This document shows, piece after piece, positions 57,469-64,000 of a stretch of 64,000 nt of DNA. The translations under genes were made by a program, and so were the position numbers. Location of the stretch: the NCBI RefSeq assembly GCF_002105535.1, contig NZ_CP015848.1, positions 3,204,926 to 3,268,925 on the forward strand, written 5' to 3'. Under the pieces are notes generated by a model. It was not told where the DNA came from, did no database searches, and worked only from the letters and a program-made list of their open reading frames with translations. Within the stretch, counting starts at the first letter, position 1; every line of letters starts with the position of its first letter. Source of the stretch: Magnetospirillum sp. ME-1. Lineage in GTDB: Bacteria; Pseudomonadota; Alphaproteobacteria; Rhodospirillales; Magnetospirillaceae.

Positions 57469-57933
57469 CTACGCCGCCCGGCTGGCCGGGCTTTCGGTCA
57501 GCAGGGCGTAGAGGGCGTCGGCATTGTCAGTGCCGCGCAGCTTTTCGCACACGCCCTTGTCGCGCAGCAGACGCGACACCCGGGCCAGGGCCTTCAGATG
57601 GTCGGCGCCGGCGGATTCGGGGGCCAGCAGCAGGAAAATCAGGTCAACCGGCTGTTCGTCGATGGATTCGAAGGCGATGGGCTTTTCCAGCCGCGCGAAG
57701 ACGCCGTACAGGCGCTCCATGGCCGGCAGCTTGCCGTGGGGGATGGCGATGCCGTTGCCGACGCCGGTGGTGCCCAGACGCTCGCGCTCCAGCAGCACGT
57801 CGAAGATGGCCCGCTCGTGCAGGCCGGTAATCTCGGCAGCCTTCTTGGCCAGATCCTGCAGCGCCTGCTTCTTGGACGTAGCGCGCAAATTCGGAATGAC
57901 GGCGGCCGGGCTGATCAGATCGGTGATTTCCAT
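57469..57933 (-). CDS. ptsN: PTS nitrogen regulatory protein EIIA(Ntr)
   Basis: A 154-residue regulatory phosphocarrier. The phosphorylated His66 is in GIAIPHGKLP. The fold markers TSKKQALQDLAKKAAEITGL and LIFLLLAPESAGADHLKALARVSRLLRD are present. EIIA(Ntr) controls potassium and nitrogen-related functions. It is on the same strand as rpoN, 167 bp after it; in many proteobacteria the hpf gene fills this gap, but here nothing is coded. Confidence 0.95.
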   Translation of the reverse strand: MEITDLISPAAVIPNLRATSKKQALQDLAKKAAEITGLHERAIFDVLLERERLGTTGVGNGIAIPHGKLPAMERLYGVFARLEKPIAFESIDEQPVDLIFLLLAPESAGADHLKALARVSRLLRDKGVCEKLRGTDNADALYALLTESPASRAA

Positions 57934-58099
57934 GAATCCACCCTATGAGCGCGGAACGCCTGGTTCCGCTGGGTCTTCACATAACGCGCGCGGGATACGC
58001 TCTACCGCGCCTAAGCTCCCCGTCCCGTCTCTCCCACGGGGCGGGCGGAAAATAGGCCCCGACTTGTCCGAAGTCAAGCATGGCGGACGAAGGGGCCAA

Positions 58100-59608
58100 T
58101 CACATGCCCAGCGACTTCTCGCGCCGGCGCTGGACCGACGAGCCGATGTTCATGGCTTCCCGGTATTTTGCCACCGTCCGGCGGGCAATGTCGATGCCTT
58201 CGGCTTTGAGCGCGTCGACGATGGAATCGTCGGACAGCACGCTCTTGCCCTCGGCATCGATCAGCGCCTTGATGCGGTGGCGCACCGCTTCCGCCGAATG
58301 GGCGTCGCCGCCATCGGCCGAGCTGATGGCCTGGGTGAAGAAGTACTTCAGCTCGTAGATGCCCCTGGGGGTGGCGATGTACTTGTTGGAGGTGACGCGG
58401 CTGACCGTGCTTTCGTGCATGGAGATGGCGGTGGCGATGTCCCTTAAGACCAGGGGGCGCAGGTGCTGGACGCCCAGGCGGAAGAAGGCGTCCTGCTGGC
58501 GCACGATCTCGGTGGCCACCTTGAGGATGGTGGTGGCGCGCTGGTGCAGCGACTTCACCAGCCAGTTGGCCGACTGGAAGCGCTCGGAGATGTAGGTCTT
58601 GTCGTCCTTGCTGCGCGCGGCTCCGGCGATCTTGGAATAGTAGCGGGTGTTGACCAGCACGCGGGGCAGGGTGTCGGAGTTCAGCTCCACCACCCAGGCG
58701 CCGTCCTGGGTGCGGCGCATCAGCACGTCGGGGGTGACCGGCTGGGCCACCACGTGGTCGAAGGCCAGCGCCGGCTTGGGGTCCAGCGCCTTGATCTCGC
58801 CGATCATCTCGGCCAGATCCTCGGCATCGACGCCGCAGACCCGCATCAGGCCGGGCAGGTCGCGCCGGGCCAGCAGCTCCAGATTGTCCAGAAGCGCCTG
58901 CATGGCGGGGTCCAGGCGGTTCTTCTCGGCCAGCTGCAGCCCCAGGCATTCCTTGAGTGAGCGGGCGAAGACGCCCACGGGGTCGAAGCCCTGGACGCGG
59001 CGCAGCACCACTTCCACATGCTGGCGCGAACAGCCCAGCTTTTCCGCCAGCTCGTCCAGGTCGCCGATCAGGTAGCCGGCCTCGTCCAGCATCTCGATCA
59101 GGTGGAGCGCGATCAGGCGGTCGGCGGGGGCGGGGATGTCCATGTTGACCTGGGCGGCCAGATGGTCGCGCAAGCTGATCTCGCCGGCGGTCATCTGGTC
59201 CAGGCTGGATTCGCCGTCCTCGAAGCCGCCGCCGCCGCTGACATTGCCCCACTGGCTGAGTGATTCGTCCTGGACGGCGTCGGAGGCGCTGTCGTTGTTG
59301 AAGGTGTTGTCGTAATCCACGTCCATGCCGTCCTCGGCCGAGCCGGGGGTCATGCCGTCCAGCAGCGGCGTCTCGGCCGGGGCGGAATCGAGGACGGGCA
59401 GGTCGGAGGCATCGGCCTTGGGCTCGGCGGACTCCAGGCCCCGCTCGCCCTCCTCGCGCTCCAGCAGCGGGTTGCGCTCCAGCTCCTGATCGATGAAGGC
59501 GGCCAGCTCGAAATTGGACAATTGCAGCAGCTTGATCGCCTGCTGCAATTGCGGCGTCATCACCAGAGACTGGGTCTGGCGGATATCAAGCCGGGGACCG
59601 ATGGCCAT
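58100..59608 (-). CDS. rpoN: RNA polymerase sigma-54 factor
   Basis: A 502-residue sigma-54. Region I is Gln/Leu-rich (QTQSLVMTPQLQQAIKLLQLSNFELAAFIDQELERNPLLE); an acidic region II follows (about 55-130); the core-binding and DNA-binding domains fill the rest. The RpoN box ARRTVAKYREAMNI lies about 25 residues from the end. It directs transcription from -24/-12 promoters with activators such as NtrC. It starts 9 bp after lptB in the LPS transport operon. Confidence 0.97.
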   Translation of the reverse strand: MAIGPRLDIRQTQSLVMTPQLQQAIKLLQLSNFELAAFIDQELERNPLLEREEGERGLESAEPKADASDLPVLDSAPAETPLLDGMTPGSAEDGMDVDYDNTFNNDSASDAVQDESLSQWGNVSGGGGFEDGESSLDQMTAGEISLRDHLAAQVNMDIPAPADRLIALHLIEMLDEAGYLIGDLDELAEKLGCSRQHVEVVLRRVQGFDPVGVFARSLKECLGLQLAEKNRLDPAMQALLDNLELLARRDLPGLMRVCGVDAEDLAEMIGEIKALDPKPALAFDHVVAQPVTPDVLMRRTQDGAWVVELNSDTLPRVLVNTRYYSKIAGAARSKDDKTYISERFQSANWLVKSLHQRATTILKVATEIVRQQDAFFRLGVQHLRPLVLRDIATAISMHESTVSRVTSNKYIATPRGIYELKYFFTQAISSADGGDAHSAEAVRHRIKALIDAEGKSVLSDDSIVDALKAEGIDIARRTVAKYREAMNIGSSVQRRREKSLGM

Positions 59609-59617
59609 GGCGAGGCG

Positions 59618-60415
59618 TTACATGCTGAAGCGCTCGCCGAGATAGACGCGCCGCACCCCTTCGTGGGCGACGATCTCGGCGGGGCGGCCCTCCATCAGCA
59701 CCGCGCCGTCGTGCAGGATATAGGCGCGGTCGATGAGGTCCAGGGTCTCGCGCACATTGTGATCGGTGATCAGCACCCCGATGCCGCGATGCTTGAGGTG
59801 GGCCACCAGATCGCGGATGTCCGACACGGCGATGGGATCGATACCGGCCAGCGGCTCGTCCAGCAGGATGAAATGGGGGCGGCAGGCGAGTGCCCGGGCG
59901 ATCTCGACGCGGCGGCGCTCGCCGCCCGACAGCGCCATGGCGGGCGCCCGGCGCAGATGGCTGATGGAGAACTCGGCCAGCAGGCTTTCCAGATCGTGCT
60001 GGCGGCGTTCGGCATCGGCCTCGACCACTTCCAGCACCGCCATGATGTTGCCCTCCACCGAAAGCCCCCGGAAGATGGAGGCTTCCTGCGGCAGGTAGCC
60101 GATGCCCAGCCGGGCGCGGCGGTACATGGGCAGATCGGTGATCTCGGTGCCGTCCAGCAGGATGGAGCCGACATCCGGATTGATCAGGCCGGTGATGCAG
60201 TAAAAGCAGGTGGTCTTGCCGGCGCCGTTGGGGCCCAGCAGGCCCACGGCCTCGCCCCGCTGCACCGAGATGGAGACGTCGCGCAGCACCGGGCGGCCCT
60301 TGAAGCTCTTGCCCAGGTTGCGGGCCACCAGACCGGGATTGTCGGCCACCAGGCGCGGCCCGGAGACGCTGGGGCTTCCGGCGGTAAAAGGCGAGGCTGG
60401 CTTGGTGCTTTTCAT
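59618..60415 (-). CDS. lptB: LPS export ABC transporter ATP-binding protein
   Basis: A 265-residue ATPase of the Lpt machine that moves lipopolysaccharide to the outer membrane. Walker [15 protein letters not shown], signature [15 protein letters not shown], Walker [14 protein letters not shown] and switch His in [11 protein letters not shown] are complete. The N-terminal 25 residues are an extension rich in Ser/Pro. Overlaps the lptA stop by 4 bp. Confidence 0.96.
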   Translation of the reverse strand: MKSTKPASPFTAGSPSVSGPRLVADNPGLVARNLGKSFKGRPVLRDVSISVQRGEAVGLLGPNGAGKTTCFYCITGLINPDVGSILLDGTEITDLPMYRRARLGIGYLPQEASIFRGLSVEGNIMAVLEVVEADAERRQHDLESLLAEFSISHLRRAPAMALSGGERRRVEIARALACRPHFILLDEPLAGIDPIAVSDIRDLVAHLKHRGIGVLITDHNVRETLDLIDRAYILHDGAVLMEGRPAEIVAHEGVRRVYLGERFSM

Positions 60416-61365
60416 CGTCCCCCCGATCCGGATGCCGGCACGTTGCCGACAAACCCCGCCTTGCCCGGCGGCTCGCCCTTATCGCCCTTTTTCTGCGGAA
60501 TGAACAGGCCCTGGACCCTCTGTCCGCTTTCGGCGGCGCCGGCGGCGGTGGGGAACAGCTTGCTGACCCCGGTGTTGAGGTTCACGTGCGCCCATCCCCC
60601 TTCCAGCTGGTTTCCGCCTTCGCGGCTGATCTTAACCGAACCGGTGACGGTGGCGATACCGGTTTCGGCGTCGTAATCGCCCCTCTCGCCGGTTACCGTC
60701 TCGGTCTTGGACTGGATCACCACATGGCCGTAGGCGTCGGCGCGCTGAAGTTCCAGGCCGTTGCCGTCGCCGCCCGATGACTGGCCGGGCTGGGCCGGCT
60801 TGGCGCCCGCCTTGGGGGCGGTGGCCGACTTGTCCTTGAAATGGGCGGTGAGCACGTCGCCCTTCAGCGTCTTCTCGCCCTGCTGGGTGGCGACGGCGTC
60901 GCCGCGCAGAACCGCCATCTTCTTCAGTTCCCAGTATTCCAGGCTGTCGGTGGCGGTGAAGGTGTCGGTGGGGGTGACCAGCTTGGCCGGCGCGCCCTTC
61001 AGCACGAAGATGGACTTGTCCAGGTCGTAGATGGCCTTGTGGCCGGTGGCGGTGTCGTTGGGCGAGCGGATCACCACGTTGCCGTCGGCGTCCAGGCGCC
61101 AGATCTCGTCGCCCTTGGGGCCCTTGCGGTAATGGGCGGTCAGCACGTCGGCGTCCACCGTCATGTTGCCGCGGATGGCATGCGCGTTGCCGCGCGCGAT
61201 GACGCGCAGCTCCTCGGAATGCCATTCGATGCCGTTGTCGGCGTAGACCTGGATCTGCTGGTCGCCGGACTTGCTCATCTCGAAGCCCTGGGCCAGGGCG
61301 GAGCCGGGCAGGGCCGCCATCAGGGCGGCGGCGGCGATCAGCGGTATCAGAGCGGGCGGCTTCAT
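60412..61365 (-). CDS. lptA: Periplasmic LPS transport protein LptA
   Basis: A 317-residue OstA-like protein with a signal peptide (about 1-25, ending GSALA). It spans repeated beta-jellyroll motifs: [27 protein letters not shown], then [32 protein letters not shown] and [24 protein letters not shown]. It is longer than E. coli LptA (185) owing to an Ala/Pro/Gln-rich linker near 185-215, common in alphaproteobacteria. It links inner-membrane LptC to outer-membrane LptD. Overlaps both neighbours by 4 bp. Confidence 0.9.
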   Translation of the reverse strand: MKPPALIPLIAAAALMAALPGSALAQGFEMSKSGDQQIQVYADNGIEWHSEELRVIARGNAHAIRGNMTVDADVLTAHYRKGPKGDEIWRLDADGNVVIRSPNDTATGHKAIYDLDKSIFVLKGAPAKLVTPTDTFTATDSLEYWELKKMAVLRGDAVATQQGEKTLKGDVLTAHFKDKSATAPKAGAKPAQPGQSSGGDGNGLELQRADAYGHVVIQSKTETVTGERGDYDAETGIATVTGSVKISREGGNQLEGGWAHVNLNTGVSKLFPTAAGAAESGQRVQGLFIPQKKGDKGEPPGKAGFVGNVPASGSGGR

Positions 61366-62078
61366 CGGGTCTTGGCTCCCTTGCCCTGGCCCTTTCCCGG
61401 GGCCTTGTGGCTGACGGCGCGCAGGTTCAGCTGCGACTTGCCGGTGAAGGTGATGTCGTGGCGCTTGCCGGTGATCTCGAACCCGGCCGAGCGGATGGCG
61501 CCCTGCGGGCCGTGGCCTGCCACCGGCTCGAATCCCCGCGCCGCGTTGTTGGTCAGCTCCACCGTGGCGGTGGGGGTGTGAATCTCGTAGCCGCTGTCGT
61601 GGTAGAGGTTCACGCCGCCCGACAGGTCCAGCACCTTGGTGGATTGATGATAGATGCCGGCCACGGCATCCACCACGATATTGGCCCCCGAGGACGAGGT
61701 GAAGTCGGCCTTGGGATTGACCAGATGGATGAGGTCCTGGTTGCCGGGCTCCTGGGTGGCGGTGTCGGCGGTGACCGCGAAGGGGCGGTTGGACTCGTCG
61801 ACGCCGAAATAGCGGGCGTTCTTCATCACCAGGGTGTCGACCGATTTGGGCGACAGGCTGGCGAAGCCCAGCTTGAAGCCGCTGTCCAGGCGCGACAGCT
61901 TGGGCCACACGACGACCAGGCCCAGCAGCAGGGCGGCCAAAGCGGGCAGGGCGATCTTCATCACCGAGACGAAATGGGTGTGGTCGGCGAAGGGGCCGCG
62001 GCGCGGCCCCCGCAGGTGCCGTCCGTTGGGGTGCCGCTGCTGGGGCGGCGCTGACCCGCTGTCGGCGTGCAGGCTCAT
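61362..62078 (-). CDS. lptC: LPS export protein LptC
   Basis: A 238-residue inner-membrane anchored protein. A polar N-terminus of about 37 residues is followed by a membrane helix (VMKIALPALAALLLGLVVVWPKL), then a periplasmic jellyroll (FGVDESNRPFAVTADTATQEPG, VLDLSGGVNLYHDSGYEIHTPTATVEL). The tail is basic. Coupled to kdsD and lptA by 4-bp overlaps. It passes LPS from LptBFG to LptA. Confidence 0.88.
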   Translation of the reverse strand: MSLHADSGSAPPQQRHPNGRHLRGPRRGPFADHTHFVSVMKIALPALAALLLGLVVVWPKLSRLDSGFKLGFASLSPKSVDTLVMKNARYFGVDESNRPFAVTADTATQEPGNQDLIHLVNPKADFTSSSGANIVVDAVAGIYHQSTKVLDLSGGVNLYHDSGYEIHTPTATVELTNNAARGFEPVAGHGPQGAIRSAGFEITGKRHDITFTGKSQLNLRAVSHKAPGKGQGKGAKTR

Positions 62079-63040
62079 GCCAGGCCGGCCCTCAGGCAGT
62101 CGTGGACGTGCAGCACGCCCACCGGGGTTGCGTCGCTTTCCACCACGAACAGGCTGGTGATGGACCGGGCGTTCATCTGGCGCAGCGCCTCGGCGGCCAG
62201 CAGGTTGGGCGGCACGGTGCGCGGCGAGGCGGTCATCACCTCCGCCGCCTTGGCGGTCAGGAGGTCGGGGCTCATATGGCGGCGCAAGTCGCCGTCGGTG
62301 AGAATGCCGACCAGCTTGCCGTCCGCATCGACCACGCCGGCGACCCCCAAGCTTTTCGCCGTCATCACCAGCAGCACGTCGGCCATGGCGACATCGGCGC
62401 CCACCAGGGGCAGGCCGTCGCCGCCATGCATCAGGTCCGAGACCTTGAGCAGGCGCTGGCCCAACTGGCCGCCGGGGTGGAAGACCTTGAAGTCGGCGGC
62501 GGTGAAGCCCTTGCGTTCCAGCAGGGTGACCGCCAGGGCGTCGCCCAGCGCCAGCATCATGGTGGTCGAGGTGGTCGGCGCCAGCCCCATGGGGCAGGCC
62601 TCGGGATTGGCGGGCAGCACCAGGGCGACGTCGGCGGCGGTGGCCAGCGTCGAGCCGTCCTTCGACGTGATGCCGATCAGCCCGATGCCGAAGCGCCTGG
62701 TATAGGCGATGATGTCGCCCAGTTCCGGCGTCTCGCCCGAATTGGACAGCGCCACCACGGCATCGTCGCGGGTCACCATGCCGAGATCGCCGTGGCTGGC
62801 CTCGGCCGGGTGGACGTAGAAGGCGGGGCAGCCGGTGGACGCCAGGGTGGCGGCGATCTTGCGCCCCACATGGCCGCTCTTGCCCATGCCGGTGACAATG
62901 ACCCGTCCCGGCGCGCCCTCGATCAGGGTGACGGCCTTGAGGAAGGGGCCGTCGAGCGCCGCCGCCAGGGAATCCAGCGCGCGGGCCTCGGTGTCGAGAA
63001 CCCGGCGGGCGGTGGCGAGGGCATCGGAATCGGCGGTCAT
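62075..63040 (-). CDS. kdsD: Arabinose-5-phosphate isomerase KdsD
   Basis: A 321-residue enzyme making D-arabinose 5-phosphate from ribulose 5-phosphate, the first step of Kdo synthesis for LPS. The SIS domain (about 40-170) has VTGMGKSGHVGRKIAATLASTG and VALSNSGETPEL; two CBS domains follow (about 205-315). The active-site HPAEASHGDLG is present. First gene of kdsD-lptCAB-rpoN. Confidence 0.94.
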   Translation of the reverse strand: MTADSDALATARRVLDTEARALDSLAAALDGPFLKAVTLIEGAPGRVIVTGMGKSGHVGRKIAATLASTGCPAFYVHPAEASHGDLGMVTRDDAVVALSNSGETPELGDIIAYTRRFGIGLIGITSKDGSTLATAADVALVLPANPEACPMGLAPTTSTTMMLALGDALAVTLLERKGFTAADFKVFHPGGQLGQRLLKVSDLMHGGDGLPLVGADVAMADVLLVMTAKSLGVAGVVDADGKLVGILTDGDLRRHMSPDLLTAKAAEVMTASPRTVPPNLLAAEALRQMNARSITSLFVVESDATPVGVLHVHDCLRAGLA

Positions 63041-63205
63041 TACTGCATCCGGTCAAACTGATCCGTTCCCCGCTCTTGGCGGCGAGGGTGCATAACTATA
63101 CGCAACGGACCCATGACGGAAAGGCAAAACGAAGGCGGTTGGTCCGTTTCGTGCATTCCGGCCCGGTGGCTGAGGGGCTGACTTGGGTGGATACCCCTTC
63201 TTTAC

Positions 63206-63267
63206 CCGTCATGGCCGGGCTTGACCCGGCCATCCTTGGACCCCCGGATCAAGTCCGGGGGTGACGG
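63206..63267. repeat. Inverted repeat between RNase D-like and kdsD genes
   Basis: CCGTCATGGCCGGGCTTGACCCGGCCATCC faces GGACCCCCGGATCAAGTCCGGGGGTGACGG. Same family as 34419 and 49734, with halves swapped. The 246-bp gap also contains the kdsD promoter region, where I see no clear hexamers. Confidence 0.8.
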
Positions 63268-63286
63268 CAAGGAAAGGGCTGAAAAA

Positions 63287-63898
63287 TCAATGCGAGAAGA
63301 TGTCTTCCGCGTCCCAGCCGGCCAGATCCAGCTCGGCGCGGTCGGGCAGGAAGGCGAAGCAGGCCTCGGCCAGGGCGCGGCGGCCCTCGCGGTCCAGCAG
63401 GGTTTCGAAGCGCTCCTTCAGCTGGTGCAGGTAGAGCACGTCCGACGCGGCATAGGCCAGCTGGTCGGCGGAAAGCTCGGGCGCGCCCCAGTCCGAGCTT
63501 TGCTGCAGCTTGGACAGATCGACGCCCAGGAATTCCTTGCACAGCGTCTTGAGGCTGTGGCTCTCGGTGTTGGTCCGGGTGAGCCGCGAGGCGATCTTGG
63601 TGCAGAACACCGGATTGCAGCGCACGCCCAGGTAACGGCGCAGCATGGCCACGTCGAAGCGGGCGAAGTGGAACAGCTTGGTCACCGACTGATCCGACAG
63701 CATGCGGACCAGGTTGGGCGAATTCCACTCGGGCTTGGGATAGTGCACCACATGGGCGTCGCCGTCGCCGGCCGACAGCTGCACCACGCACAGGCGGTCG
63801 CGGCTCAGGTTGAGGCCCATGGTCTCGGAATCGATGGCGACCAGCTTGCCGAGGTCAAGGCCGTCGGGGAGATCGTTCTTGTGGTAGAAAACGGTCAC
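63287..63898 (-). CDS. RNase D-like 3'-5' exonuclease
   Basis: A 203-residue DEDD exonuclease. Exo I LVAIDSETMGLNL (Asp, Glu), Exo II FHFARFDVAMLRRYLG (Asp) and Exo III YAASDVLYLHQL (Tyr, Asp) are all seen. It lacks the HRDC domains of full-length RNase D (about 375 residues), as in the short alphaproteobacterial form next to kdsD. It may act in RNA maturation. The start is GTG at 63898 with GGAG 9 bases before it. Confidence 0.88.
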   Translation of the reverse strand: MTVFYHKNDLPDGLDLGKLVAIDSETMGLNLSRDRLCVVQLSAGDGDAHVVHYPKPEWNSPNLVRMLSDQSVTKLFHFARFDVAMLRRYLGVRCNPVFCTKIASRLTRTNTESHSLKTLCKEFLGVDLSKLQQSSDWGAPELSADQLAYAASDVLYLHQLKERFETLLDREGRRALAEACFAFLPDRAELDLAGWDAEDIFSH

Positions 63899-64000
63899 GG
63901 AGCCGCTCCTTCTATTCCCCGGTTGGGGGAGGGCGGCTCCGCGTCCGATGTATCCATCAGCTAGACCGCGCCGCGGTTAAGAGATGGTGCCCAGGAGAAG

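Noticed and set aside
57934-58099. Possible hpf gene between rpoN and ptsN.
   Set aside because: No open frame with the hpf pattern in either strand of the gap.

Overview
This is a 64 kb stretch of a GC-rich (roughly two thirds G+C by eye) alphaproteobacterial chromosome. The gene orders (mdh-sucCD-sucAB-lpd, sdhCDAB, kdsD-lptCAB-rpoN-ptsN, chorismate mutase-hisC-tyrC divergent from metXW, hsp20-DUF1150) and the protein sequences point to Rhodospirillales, most like Magnetospirillum/Paramagnetospirillum. The genus is an inference. No magnetosome gene, rRNA, tRNA, CRISPR array, phage or insertion sequence was found.

Region by region: (1) 0.1-13.2 kb is a complete Tad (tight adherence, Flp pilus) locus: pilin, prepilin peptidase, CpaB, secretin CpaC, CpaD, CpaE, ATPase CpaF, TadB, TadC, TadD, a stand-alone secretin N-domain protein and three TadE/TadG-type pseudopilin/vWA proteins. 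A 1.2 kb segment holding tadD and a small unknown gene lies on the opposite strand in its middle. (2) 13.3-17.1 kb is a ferric iron ABC importer, with a Fur-like site before the binding protein. (3) 17.4-19.1 kb has L-malyl-CoA lyase and a RelE/Phd-type toxin-antitoxin pair. (4) 19.1-24.9 kb covers aromatic amino acid synthesis (chorismate mutase, hisC, tyrC) and, divergently, metX-metW. (5) 25-32.8 kb is accessory: a chemoreceptor, a tandem-PPK2 polyphosphate kinase, a second toxin-antitoxin pair, an MFS transporter, a bacteriohemerythrin and a low-GC TPR protein. (6) 33-50.7 kb is central carbon metabolism: mdh-sucCD-sucAB-lpd, zapE, a DHH phosphoesterase, sdhCDAB, then mesaconyl-CoA hydratase and malyl-CoA thioesterase. 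(7) 50.8-57.2 kb contains miscellaneous housekeeping genes: pyridoxal kinase, LysE exporter, GNAT, polysaccharide deacetylase, GST, Nudix, Hsp20/DUF1150. (8) 57.5-63.9 kb is the LPS transport/nitrogen-regulation block: ptsN, rpoN, lptB, lptA, lptC, kdsD and an RNase D-like exonuclease.

How it fits together: malyl-CoA lyase, mesaconyl-CoA hydratase and malyl-CoA thioesterase are late steps of the ethylmalonyl-CoA pathway, which feeds the TCA enzymes encoded beside them. The mdh and sdh upstream regions share a CCTACCCGGA-type sequence that may mark common control. Gaps between genes hold a family of inverted repeats built on CGTCA...GGGCTTGACCC...ATCCA half-sites, and several long perfect hairpins.

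I did not find a clearly new multi-gene system. The best leads are the shared TCA motif, the flipped Tad segment with its Cys-rich small protein, the degenerate chorismate mutase-prephenate dehydratase fusion, the isolated TPR membrane protein and the hairpin cluster at 57.2-57.5 kb.
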